This document shows, in pieces, positions 17,279 to 24,557 of a stretch of DNA of 64,000 bases. Every line of letters begins with the position of its first letter. The stretch's first letter is position 1. Source of the DNA: Candidatus Viridilinea mediisalina (GTDB lineage: Bacteria > Chloroflexota > Chloroflexia > Chloroflexales > Chloroflexaceae); assembly GCF_002532535.1 (NCBI RefSeq), contig NZ_NQWI01000002.1:1-64000 (forward strand). Reading direction: 5' to 3'. Under the pieces are notes generated by a model that saw nothing but the letters and a program-made list of their open reading frames with translations, made no database searches and had not been told where the DNA came from. Both the position numbers and the translations under genes were made by a program.

Positions 17279-18014
17279 AACTGGCCAAAAGCCCCTCAAC
17301 CCGCAGGTGCAAGGCGTCGCGCACCGCACGGAACATGGCCTCTTGCTCACCTTCCGGGGCGGCAAGCGGGTCGCTGATGCTCCAATGAATCTGAGCAACC
17401 TCACTGCCCCAATAGGCACACGCTTCGCGGGTTATATCGCAAACCGTGATAATCAGGTCGGGGCGCAGGTCCTGCAGCGCCTCTAGGCCCTTGGCATACT
17501 GCGAACCGAGATCAACGCCTACTTCAGCCATAACCCGGCTTGTGAGCGGGTGGATCGGCTGTGGCCGTGTGCCAGCACTTCGCACGATGTATTGGCCTTG
17601 GCCGAGGTGGCGTAACCACGCTTCAGCCATTTGCGAGCGGGCACTATTGGCGGTACAGAGGAAAACGATAGTGCCTGATAGCTCACGGGCTACAGGGACA
17701 TGGTTAGGAACGCACAAGCGCACCCCGAGATCGCGGTAGATATCCTTGAGTGCAGCAAAATCAAGGCTATAGTAGATCACCCGTCCATCGGCGTCACTGC
17801 GATGGATCTGCACAAGCCCGCCCTGGCGTAGGGCACTCAAATGGTAGGAGACGAGATTCTGCGGCAGACCAAGCTGGGTGGTCAATTCACCCACTTGGTA
17901 ATCACCCTGGCGCAAGGCCAGAATCAGCCGCCAGCGCGTCTCATCAGCCAACAACTTTAGCCCTTCAGGCAGCAACGCTGGCGTATTGGGAGTGGATTGC
18001 TTTGAATCGCTCAC
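17268..18014 (-). CDS. ArsR-type regulator fused to arsenate reductase/low-MW tyrosine phosphatase
   Basis: The 248-residue protein has an ArsR-like winged helix at 15-95 (LADETRWRLILALRQGDYQ, helix PQNLVSYHLSALRQ). A low-molecular-weight phosphatase/ArsC domain follows at 113-248 with the P-loop CTANSARSQ (Cys120, Arg126) and SAGTRP. The enzyme domain would reduce arsenate with a thiol donor and the HTH would repress ars genes. ArsR-ArsC fusions are known in several phyla. The position beside arsR and arsM supports arsenic over phosphotyrosine as the substrate. It is convergent with the response regulator; a CTGTCTGAAAAG element lies upstream. Confidence 0.88.
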   Translation of the reverse strand: MSDSKQSTPNTPALLPEGLKLLADETRWRLILALRQGDYQVGELTTQLGLPQNLVSYHLSALRQGGLVQIHRSDADGRVIYYSLDFAALKDIYRDLGVRLCVPNHVPVARELSGTIVFLCTANSARSQMAEAWLRHLGQGQYIVRSAGTRPQPIHPLTSRVMAEVGVDLGSQYAKGLEALQDLRPDLIITVCDITREACAYWGSEVAQIHWSISDPLAAPEGEQEAMFRAVRDALHLRVEGLLASFSE

Positions 18015-18045
18015 GTGGTTTCAGGCTTCTCTCCCAGAGGGTTTA

Positions 18046-18147
18046 GATGCTGTCTGAAACGTCCATGAACTGGCGTTGGAGTGCCGGCTTCAGCCGGCTA
18101 AAGCCGGCACTCCAACGCGTGCTCACTAGCTTTTCAGACAGCTTCTT
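18046..18147. repeat. CTGTCTGAAAAG element, copy 2
   Basis: Complete copy with internal hairpin GAGTGCCGGCTTCAGCCGGC. It lies immediately upstream of the arsR-arsC fusion gene, in its promoter region. Confidence 0.9.
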
Positions 18148-18220
18148 AGACAATATTGCGGTAGCTCTAGATCATACCCAGAGCCCAAGGGATTGTCAAT
18201 ATGGCTCTATACATACCAAT

Positions 18221-18332
18221 TGGGTGTGACCAAAATGTGTAGATAGGGGGTGCGGGGGAACCTGGTTCCCCCGCATTTCCCCCTGTCTGGCGGGGTTGCA
18301 GGGCACCGCCCTACAGATTCCAGTCACACCCA
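18221..18332. mobile_element. MITE-like element with TGGGTGTGAC ends and 7-bp flanking duplication
   Basis: 112 bp bounded by perfect 10-base inverted ends TGGGTGTGAC and GTCACACCCA. Inner similarity extends to GTGTAG/CTACA, and the centre carries the hairpin GCGGGGGAACCTGGTTCCC (18252-18274). TACCAAT flanks both sides, a likely 7-bp target duplication. No transposase is encoded. The right flank joins a truncated mntA. Confidence 0.75.
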
Positions 18333-18341
18333 TACCAATGA

Positions 18342-18539
18342 CCCTTGGATGTACTCGTTCGGTTCCACGACGATGTGCGTTACAGCCTATTTGATCTCGT
18401 CAGCATGGGCGAGCAGTTGGAACAGATCTTTCACCGCCCCGTCGATCTGCTTGACCGCAAGGCGATCGAGCAAAGCGCCAACTATCTACGACGCCAGACG
18501 ATTTTGCGTTCATCTGAGGTGATCTATGCGGAGCGATGA
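18342..18539 (+). pseudogene. mntA-like antitoxin remnant (MNT nucleotidyltransferase, C-terminal part)
   Basis: About 65 codons encode LDVLVRFHDDVRYSLFDLVS, then EQIFHRPVDLLDRKAIEQ and RRQTILRSSEVIYAER. This matches the second half of MNT-domain nucleotidyltransferases that pair with HEPN toxins (MntA/HepT). The catalytic GSxAxG-D-D part is missing and is replaced on the left by the 112-bp MITE-like element. The stop overlaps a hepT remnant, as in intact systems. Confidence 0.75.
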
Positions 18540-18555
18540 TGCCTATGTGGTGATT
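18526..18555 (+). pseudogene. hepT remnant (about 9 codons)
   Basis: An ATG at 18526 overlaps the mntA end and reads MRSDDAYVV, the usual start of HepT-type HEPN toxins. After that the reading frame enters the arsR promoter and HEPN similarity stops; the RNase motif is absent. A third toxin truncated within its first codons. Confidence 0.55.
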
Positions 18556-18562
18556 TCTCATA

Positions 18563-18591
18563 TTGACAACCTTCGATATACATGCTATACT
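18563..18591 (+). promoter_or_regulatory. arsR promoter, consensus-like, giving a leaderless or near-leaderless mRNA
   Basis: TTGACA (18563-18568) and TATACT (18586-18591) are spaced by 17 bases. The ATG of arsR is only ten bases after the -10 box, so transcription should start at or next to the start codon. The AT-rich spacer (CTTCGATATACATGC) is where an ArsR operator could lie; that is inferred. Confidence 0.7.
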
Positions 18592-18601
18592 CCACCCCAA
18601 C

Positions 18602-18946
18602 ATGGCAAAATTACTCCCAACAGGTTGTTGCGCTCCGCGCTTGCAAGCTCGCCTGAGTAGCGAAGATGCGCAGGCTTTTGGTGCGCAATTGGGGCTGCTT
18701 GGGCATCCGATTCGGCTTCAGATCCTTGATCTGTTGGCCCAACACGAAGAACCTGTCTGTGTCTGTGATCTTGAGGCGGCCTTGCCGGTTAAGCAACCTA
18801 CCGTTTCACACCATCTGCGCCTGTTGCGTGAGGCGGGCCTGATTGATTGTGAGCGCCGTGGCCTCTGGGCCTATTACACGGTGCGCTGCGAGGCCCTTGC
18901 AGCCCTGCGGGCTCGCATTGTGGCCCATCTTGATGCCTTGCTCTAG
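18602..18946 (+). CDS. arsR: ArsR-family metalloregulator
   Basis: The 114-residue winged-helix repressor has LGLLGHPIRLQILDLLAQH, the metal-binding motif VCVCDLEAAL (vicinal cysteines in the alpha-3 region) and the recognition helix KQPTVSHHLRLLREAG. The N-terminal GCCAPR adds further cysteines. As(III) binding would release it from DNA. An upstream in-frame TTG lies inside the -35 box, so the ATG at 18602 must be the start; the promoter predicts a leaderless transcript. It is 104 bases upstream of arsM and probably co-transcribed with it. Confidence 0.92.
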   Translation: MAKLLPTGCCAPRLQARLSSEDAQAFGAQLGLLGHPIRLQILDLLAQHEEPVCVCDLEAALPVKQPTVSHHLRLLREAGLIDCERRGLWAYYTVRCEALAALRARIVAHLDALL

Positions 18947-19050
18947 TAGGGCGCGAGGGCGCGAGGGCGCAAACCTATTTTCTATGTTCTCATTGCTGTT
19001 TTCTTTCTTATGGGTTAAATATCGAAGTTCATCAATCTAAGGAGGAACGT

Positions 19051-19884
19051 ATGCGTCAGACCATCCCCGATTCCAGTGCGATCAAGGCGGCGGTGCAGGA
19101 ACACTACGGGCAGGCGATTACGCGGGGGAGTTGTTGTACAACTGACACAACCACCAGTACTGAGGTGCAGATCTATGGTGCCGAGACGCTGGCTCGGTTG
19201 CCAGAGGGTGTGGTGACCACGTCGTTTGGCTGTGGCAATGCGCTTGCGCTGGCGACGCTGCAACCTGGTGAGGTTGTGCTTGACCTTGGCTCCGGGGGCG
19301 GCCTTGAGGTAATCTTGGCGGCCCAGCAGGTCGGGCCTGACGGCTTTGTCTATGGCCTTGACATGACCGACGCGATGCTTGAGACCGCCCGGCGGAATGC
19401 GGCCCGCGTTGGGGCAACCAATGTGAGCTTCCTCAAGGGGGATATTGAGGCTATCCCCCTGCCCGATCAATCTGTTGATGTGATTATCTCCAATTGTGTG
19501 ATCAACCTCGTACCCGATAAGGCGCAGGTACTCAATGATGCCTTCCGCGTACTCCGCCCCGGCGGACGCCTCGCTGTCTCTGACATTGTTTTTGATGGCG
19601 ATCTCACAGCCTTTCCGCTTCCCGAAGCGACCATCCGCTCGGCTTTGAGTTGGTCGTCATGCTTTGCAGGTGCATTGACAATGGACGATTACCGAAACCT
19701 CCTAGAGGCAGCCGGGTTTACCGCAGTGAACCTGGAGGTATTGCACCGCTACACCGTTGCCGATCTGCGGAACGAAGGCTCCGAGATGCTCGAAGGTCTA
19801 CCTGCCGAGCTATTGCCCATGCTCGAAGGCCGCGTGACCAGTTGCGCGATTAGTGCCCGCCGTCCGCCTTGCAAGGATGCGTGA
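19051..19884 (+). CDS. arsM: Arsenite S-adenosylmethionine methyltransferase
   Basis: The 277-residue protein has SAM motif I VLDLGSGGGLEVILAA and acidic GLDMTDAML. The cysteine sites typical of ArsM are present: GSCC near residue 28, FGCGNALA, ISNCVINLV and SSCFAGAL, the last two matching the As(III)-binding cysteines. It methylates arsenite to volatile or less toxic products. AAGGAGG seven bases upstream supports the ATG. It lies downstream of arsR, and its last 35 bases overlap the convergent sulP gene. The short VTSCAISARRP end is intact. Confidence 0.93.
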   Translation: MRQTIPDSSAIKAAVQEHYGQAITRGSCCTTDTTTSTEVQIYGAETLARLPEGVVTTSFGCGNALALATLQPGEVVLDLGSGGGLEVILAAQQVGPDGFVYGLDMTDAMLETARRNAARVGATNVSFLKGDIEAIPLPDQSVDVIISNCVINLVPDKAQVLNDAFRVLRPGGRLAVSDIVFDGDLTAFPLPEATIRSALSWSSCFAGALTMDDYRNLLEAAGFTAVNLEVLHRYTVADLRNEGSEMLEGLPAELLPMLEGRVTSCAISARRPPCKDA

Positions 19885-21568
19885 GGCGAAGCGGCGAGGG
19901 CCTCGCATCCTCGCGTCCTCGCGTCCCCTTCAAGCCCTCCACCGCTTGCTGCAAGGCCGCCTCGCGCTCGTGTAGCACCTGCTCGGCTGGTAGCAACTGG
20001 AAGAGATCGAGCCGCGCCAGTTGTGCCCGCAGTTGCCCCGCCGGTAGCACCAAATAGATCGTGCAGCCCGTCTCTAGGGCATCCTTGATCGCATTCTCAA
20101 GCGCGAGTGCAATCGTATCATCCAGCAACGGCACATTACTCAGATCAAACACAATCGTCTGATAAGCCCCCAGCTTTGCATGTTGCCGTGCAATCGCCTT
20201 TGAAACACCAAAGATCATAGGGCCACTCAGGTAGAAGAGCAGCACCTGCCCCCCCGCTTGGTTGAGCAACTCACGCTCGCGGGGGGTCAGCACAATCGCA
20301 TCATCAGCGTCACTCACCGTCTTCACCTGCTCCGCCTGGAGCGCACTCAACCGCTCAATGGTCAGGATGTTGGCAATAAAGATGCCCACCCCCACCGCGA
20401 CAATCAGATCAACCAAGACGGTCAGCAGCAACACACCATACATAATCAACGTCGTTGGCCAAGAAACACGGTGGGCCCGTTTCAAGAAACTCCAATCGAG
20501 AATGTTGAAGCCAACATAGAGGGCGATACCGGCCAAGACAGCCAACGGGATCTGTTCGGTCAGTTGGGCTGCACCAAGCACGACAAACAACAAGATGAGC
20601 GCACGAACAATCCCAGCCAGAGCGCTACGCGCCCCACTCTGGATATTGACCACCGTGCCCATTGTGGCCCCGGCCCCCGGCAAGGCTCCAAACAGCCCCG
20701 CCATCAGATTGCCAAGCCCCTGACCAATCAACTCTTTGTCGGTCTTGTGTTCGCTGCGGGTAAGGCTATCGGCAATCATCGCGGTCAGTGTCGTATCAAT
20801 CGCTCCCAGCAAGCCCAAGATCATCCCATCAAGCACCATTGTGATCACCAACTCCGGCGTAAACGTCGGCCAGATCAGGGTGGGCAAACCCACCGGAATG
20901 GCCCCAATCTGCCGCAGGTCGGCATCGGCAAAGAAGAAGAGCGCCACCAGGGTACCGGCCACCAAGGCGACCAATTGGGGCGGCGCATAGCGTTTCCAGC
21001 GGGAGGGAAAGAGAAAGAGAATCGCCAGTGCCAGCAACCCCAAGAGCAACTCTTGCCAACGCAGGTTCGCCACCAACGTGGGCAACTGCTGCAAGGTGCC
21101 CCACACCCCCCCCGGCGGACTAGGCTGGCCCATGAGCGGCCCCAACTGCAAAATGATCAGAATGATCCCGATCCCAGACATAAAACCCGAAATGACCGCA
21201 TAGGGCATCAGGGTAATATAGTTGCCCAGTTTCAGCACCCCCAACAAAACCTGAAAAAGCCCCGCAATCATCACCACCGTAAACGCCATTGCCAAGCCAT
21301 ACTCTGGATTAGCGGCCAACATCGCCGTAATCACCGCCGTCATAATCACCGTCATTGGCCCGGTTGGCTCCGAAATGAGCGTCGAAGTGCCGCCAAAGAG
21401 CGCCGCAAAGAGGCCCACCAAGACCGCCCCATAAAGCCCTGCTGCCGCACCCGCACCCGACGCCACCCCAAAGGTCAAGGCCAGCGGCAACGAGACAATC
21501 GCCGTCGTCACGCCCCCAAAGAGATCTCCGCGCAGATTGTCAAACCGGATCTGGTTGAACAGCCGCAT
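19850..21568 (-). CDS. SulP-family anion transporter with STAS domain
   Basis: The 572-residue protein has about 10-12 membrane spans, the SulP signature region GLYGAVLVGLFAALFGGTST and GPTGPMTVI, then GAIDTTLTAMIADSLT and NLMAGLFGALPGAGATMGT. The cytosolic STAS domain (about 445-545) contains TIVFDLSNVPLLDDT. It would move sulfate, bicarbonate or a related oxyanion; substrate is not decided by sequence. The ATG at 21568 has AAGGAG seven bases upstream and replaces a longer open start at 21610. The gene end overlaps arsM convergently, and the last 25 residues (REDARPSPLRLTHP) look non-conserved. Confidence 0.9.
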   Translation of the reverse strand: MRLFNQIRFDNLRGDLFGGVTTAIVSLPLALTFGVASGAGAAAGLYGAVLVGLFAALFGGTSTLISEPTGPMTVIMTAVITAMLAANPEYGLAMAFTVVMIAGLFQVLLGVLKLGNYITLMPYAVISGFMSGIGIILIILQLGPLMGQPSPPGGVWGTLQQLPTLVANLRWQELLLGLLALAILFLFPSRWKRYAPPQLVALVAGTLVALFFFADADLRQIGAIPVGLPTLIWPTFTPELVITMVLDGMILGLLGAIDTTLTAMIADSLTRSEHKTDKELIGQGLGNLMAGLFGALPGAGATMGTVVNIQSGARSALAGIVRALILLFVVLGAAQLTEQIPLAVLAGIALYVGFNILDWSFLKRAHRVSWPTTLIMYGVLLLTVLVDLIVAVGVGIFIANILTIERLSALQAEQVKTVSDADDAIVLTPRERELLNQAGGQVLLFYLSGPMIFGVSKAIARQHAKLGAYQTIVFDLSNVPLLDDTIALALENAIKDALETGCTIYLVLPAGQLRAQLARLDLFQLLPAEQVLHEREAALQQAVEGLKGTRGREDARPSPLRLTHPCKADGGH

Positions 21569-21659
21569 GCCCACTCCTTTGGCTTTGGTAAAGAACGAAT
21601 AGCAAATCACGACTTGTGGATCGTATTATAACACAAAACCAAGCGGGGTTGAGGCGTAG

Positions 21660-21960
21660 CCTCAACAGTACCACGCCGGCGGCTAAAGCCGCCGGCTGCT
21701 ATGCGAAAGCCCGCTACGCGGGCTGCGAGCCAGTCATGCTCAGCCCGCGTAGCGGGCTTCGACCGCATACCAGACGCAGGCTTTAGCCTGCGGCGTGAGG
21801 AACGCCGAGAACACCATGCAAAAATTTGTTAGCGCGAAAAAGCTCTGGGCCGCGCCGCTTGGCTTCGACAGGCTGGTTTCGGCAGGCTCAACCACCGAGC
21901 CAGCGGCGCGGTGGCTGAGCCTGTCGAAGCCACCGCGAGGTCGCCTGCCAACCCAAGGCT
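21660..21960. repeat. Block of four or more small palindromes
   Basis: CGGCGGCTAAAGCCGCCG, AAGCCCGCTACGCGGGCT, AGCCCGCGTAGCGGGCTT and GCAGGCTTTAGCCTGC, then GGCTTCGACAGGCT and GGTGGCTGAGCCTGTCGAAG. The 21569-22008 gap contains no gene that I can support. Confidence 0.7.
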
Positions 21961-22008
21961 TTTTCGCGCTAACAAAAATTTACGTCACACCCGCCGCTTC
22001 ATCTCCCC

Positions 22009-22037
22009 TTGACGCCCGTTAGCGGATTCGCTACACT
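22009..22037 (+). promoter_or_regulatory. Probable promoter of the site-2 protease gene
   Basis: TTGACG (22009-22014), 17-base spacer, TACACT (22032-22037), about 70 bases before the start at 22108. Confidence 0.6.
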
Positions 22038-22107
22038 ACTACTATTGGATGCGGCGGGCTGCAAGCGGCGGCCCGCTGTCTGATTGTGCAAAAGCTCTGG
22101 AGTTTCT

Positions 22108-23295
22108 ATGCAATCCCTGGTCACGCTCGCGAGTACCCAGGTACTCCAACAAGCGGCTGAAACGCAAAGCAGCAATCCCTTGATTTCGATTGTTGCCTTT
22201 CTGTTGATGCTTGGCTTGCTCGTTGTGGTTCATGAATTGGGCCATTTTTTGACTGCTATTCGGATGGGAATTAAAGTCGAAGAGTTTGGAATTGGCTTTC
22301 CACCGCGAGCAATGGTGATGTTTGAGCGCAATGGGGTCAAATATACGCTCAATTGGTTGCCACTCGGTGGCTTTGTGCGCTTTGCAAGTGGCGATAGTCC
22401 CGATGATCCCCTCTACGGTGCTGGCGGCAGCCTCGCCGCAGCCCCACCATGGCGCAAAATTGCCGTCATGGTCGCTGGCCCACTCATGAATCTCTTCTTG
22501 GCCATGCTGATCTTCGCCATTCTCTTCATGGTCATGGGCATCCCCACCCCCACCGGACGCCAAATGCTCGGCCAGATCTACCCCGATACGCCTGCTGCCG
22601 CTGCGGGCATGCAGAGCGGCGATCTCTTGGTGAGCCTCAATGGTCGCCCCGCCACCTCGGCAGATGTGATCAGCAGTGTGGCCCAAAGCAACGCAGGGCG
22701 CCCGATTGAGGCCCGCGTGCTGCGCGATGGCCAAGAGCTGCGCCTCAATATCATCCCCGGCCCTTGGACCACCCCTGACGGCGCGAATATCCCACTTGGC
22801 TTTGGCTTTAGCTATAGCGCCGATGTTGAGATGGTTGCCACTGGGCCAATTGGGGCCGTCTGGCACGGCATTACCTATAGCTTCGAGTTGACCGGGCGCA
22901 TGCTTGAGGCTCTCGCTGGCTTGCCCGCTGCACTCTTCGGGCTCTTTACGCCTGAACCATCGCCCAACGGCGAGCCGATTGGCCCCGTCGGGATCGCCCG
23001 CGCTACCGGCGAAGTCATTCAGCAGCCCGGTGGCTTCCTCGCCTTCTGGAACCTTACCGCCATCCTGAGCCTCAACCTCTTCATCCTCAACCTCCTCCCC
23101 ATCCCCGCCCTCGACGGGAGCCATATCATCTTTGCGCTGATCGAGTGGCTACGCGGTGGCAAGAAGGTTCCACCGGAAAAGGAGGCAATGGTTCACGCCT
23201 TTGGCTTCATGGCGCTCATGGGGCTCATGCTGCTCATTACGGTCAATGATGTCATGAATGCTATTCGTGGCAACCCCGTGCTTGGCGGAGGCTAA
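22108..23295 (+). CDS. rseP: RseP-type site-2 membrane metalloprotease (M50)
   Basis: The 395-residue protein has an N-terminal membrane helix with the zinc motif VVHELGHFLTA, the FGIGFPPR strand, a single PDZ domain (about 155-235; PDTPAAAAGMQSGDLLVSLNG) and the C-terminal motif NLLPIPALDGSHI with the third metal ligand. It cleaves transmembrane anti-sigma factors or signal-peptide remnants. GGAG before the ATG at 22108 supports this start over 22084. No rasP neighbours such as dxr or cdsA are present. The stop TAA belongs to a TAATACCAGTTAC repeat end. Confidence 0.92.
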   Translation: MQSLVTLASTQVLQQAAETQSSNPLISIVAFLLMLGLLVVVHELGHFLTAIRMGIKVEEFGIGFPPRAMVMFERNGVKYTLNWLPLGGFVRFASGDSPDDPLYGAGGSLAAAPPWRKIAVMVAGPLMNLFLAMLIFAILFMVMGIPTPTGRQMLGQIYPDTPAAAAGMQSGDLLVSLNGRPATSADVISSVAQSNAGRPIEARVLRDGQELRLNIIPGPWTTPDGANIPLGFGFSYSADVEMVATGPIGAVWHGITYSFELTGRMLEALAGLPAALFGLFTPEPSPNGEPIGPVGIARATGEVIQQPGGFLAFWNLTAILSLNLFILNLLPIPALDGSHIIFALIEWLRGGKKVPPEKEAMVHAFGFMALMGLMLLITVNDVMNAIRGNPVLGGG

Positions 23296-23463
23296 TACCA
23301 GTTACGAGTGATGAGTGGCGAGTGACAAGCAGGGTATACCTCATTGCAATGCGGTCTGACGTAATCTGCTATGCGGCATGTTCAATGGTAATTGGTATAA
23401 CCCGCCCCTTGGGGCATACGGCGGGAGGATGCGAGGGAACCTGGTTCCCTCGCGCATCCTAAC
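23294..23463. repeat. Repeat-filled gap: TAATACCAGTTAC end, TACCAATTACC end and a GGGAACCTGGTTCCC hairpin
   Basis: It contains an inverted half-cassette GGCATGTTCAATGGTAATTG (23372-23391) and the perfect hairpin GCGAGGGAACCTGGTTCCC plus TCGC (23431-23453). Confidence 0.7.
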
Positions 23464-23508
23464 TTACAGGTTTTATTTTGAGGGCGAATCCGCCAAAGAG
23501 AGAGTCTG

Positions 23509-23772
23509 ATGGAAAGAAATTGGAGCGATCTTGCAGCCGTCGAAGCTCACCCTGATGTTGTAAGTGGCACCTGGGTCTTTCGGGGTACACGCGTTCCGGT
23601 TGTGGCGTTATTTGAGAATTTGCGTGATGGTGCAACCATTGACCAATTTCTTGAGTGGTTTCCCGGCGTCCAGCGCGCTGATGTGGAAGCCGTGTTGGAT
23701 TATGAGGTTGCGTTGCTCAACCTCCCGGTCGAACGGGCTGCGCTAGGCACATACGAAGAGCTTGAGATCTAA
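23509..23772 (+). CDS. DUF433 family protein, probable antitoxin
   Basis: The 87-residue protein has the full DUF433 pattern: a DVVSGTWVFRGTRVPVVALFENLRDG strand-turn-helix region, then EWFPGVQRADVEAVLDY. DUF433 proteins are commonly antitoxins to PIN-like or DUF5615 toxins. No toxin follows here; the next frame is a Cas4-like protein, so it is an orphan. AGAGAGAGTCTG precedes the ATG, a weak ribosome-binding site. The stop TAA runs into TACCAAT, a repeat-end fragment. Confidence 0.85.
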   Translation: MERNWSDLAAVEAHPDVVSGTWVFRGTRVPVVALFENLRDGATIDQFLEWFPGVQRADVEAVLDYEVALLNLPVERAALGTYEELEI

Positions 23773-23780
23773 TACCAATC

Positions 23781-24011
23781 ATGCAATCTATGCCAAATGT
23801 TCGCGCCAGCGAAATCGCTGAATATACCTTCTGTGCCAAGGCTTGGTGGTTACGCCGTGTGGCGGGGGCCCAGCCGCGTGGGGCTGGCCGCCGCGCCGCA
23901 GGCGTGCGCCGCCACGCCCGCCACGGTATGCTCGTGCGCCTGAGTAATGTCGCCCTCTGGGCCGGGGTCTTGGCGATGGCCCTGGGCCTCTTACTGCTCT
24001 TTCTGCTGTGA
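23781..24011 (+). CDS. Cas4-like nuclease, N-terminal component with first Fe-S cysteine and one membrane helix
   Basis: The 76-residue protein opens with ASEIAEYTFCAKAWWLRRV, the Cas4/Dna2-type first iron-sulfur cysteine motif (Cys18). A basic region follows, and a single hydrophobic helix (about 57-76) ends at the C-terminus. On its own it has no nuclease residues. The next gene starts with a GTG overlapping this stop (GTGA) and supplies the catalytic core and the other three cysteines. The two would form one split protein, or are joined by frameshifting at the overlap. An internal start at Met4 is also possible. Confidence 0.7.
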   Translation: MQSMPNVRASEIAEYTFCAKAWWLRRVAGAQPRGAGRRAAGVRRHARHGMLVRLSNVALWAGVLAMALGLLLLFLL

Positions 24012-24514
24012 ATCTTGCCCTTGTACTGATTGCCCTTGCGCTGCTACTGCTCACCGGCGCGGTGCTGCTGCGTCGGCGTAGCGGCCTGCCGTGGGCTCGC
24101 GTGCATGCCGAGGATGTTAGCGCACAGCACACACCCGAACGGCCACTCTACGCGCAACGCTATGGCCTGAGTGGACGGCCCGACTACCTGATTGAGCAGG
24201 ATGGCGCCATGATCCCGGTTGAGGTCAAGCCGAGTCGTCGTGCGCTTGCCCCCTATGAATCTGATGTAATGCAGCTTGCCGCCTATTGCCTCTTGGTTGA
24301 AGAGCACTATGGGGAAACTCCCCCTTACGGCCTGCTGCGCTATGCCGACAACACCTTTCGCTGCCCCTACACGCCCGCCATCCGCGCCCAACTGCTCGCT
24401 ACCATCGAGAACATGCGCGAACTCCTTGAGGCCGAGGCGGTGGCCCGCAGCCACAACGCACCCGCCCGCTGCGCCGGATGCGGCCTGCGTGACGAGTGCG
24501 ATGAGGCGCTGTGA
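24008..24514 (+). CDS. Cas4-like PD-(D/E)XK nuclease with N-terminal membrane helix, catalytic component
   Basis: The 168-residue protein starts with a membrane helix (residues 2-21) followed by RRR. It then has the RecB-type nuclease core: GRPDYLIE (Asp59), PVEVKPS (Glu72, Lys74), QLAAY (89-93), and the C-terminal CAGCGLRDEC (Cys155, 158, 164). With Cys18 of the preceding protein this completes the four-cysteine Cas4 cluster. Cas4 and Dna2 relatives are 5'-3' exonucleases on single-stranded DNA. No cas genes or CRISPR array occur in the window, so this is a stand-alone, membrane-anchored relative of unknown job. Confidence 0.8.
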   Translation: MNLALVLIALALLLLTGAVLLRRRSGLPWARVHAEDVSAQHTPERPLYAQRYGLSGRPDYLIEQDGAMIPVEVKPSRRALAPYESDVMQLAAYCLLVEEHYGETPPYGLLRYADNTFRCPYTPAIRAQLLATIENMRELLEAEAVARSHNAPARCAGCGLRDECDEAL

Positions 24515-24557
24515 GATATACTCCTATTTCCTATTTTCTTGTTGCTGTATTCTACCC

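Noticed and set aside
18563-18601. TTG start for arsR
   Set aside because: The TTG is the -35 box TTGACA of the arsR promoter, so it would not be transcribed.
20258-21631. A 457-codon open frame antisense to the SulP gene
   Set aside because: Low-complexity, very rich in His, Gln, Asn and Arg; a mirror of the membrane-protein codon pattern. The SulP frame is clearly real.
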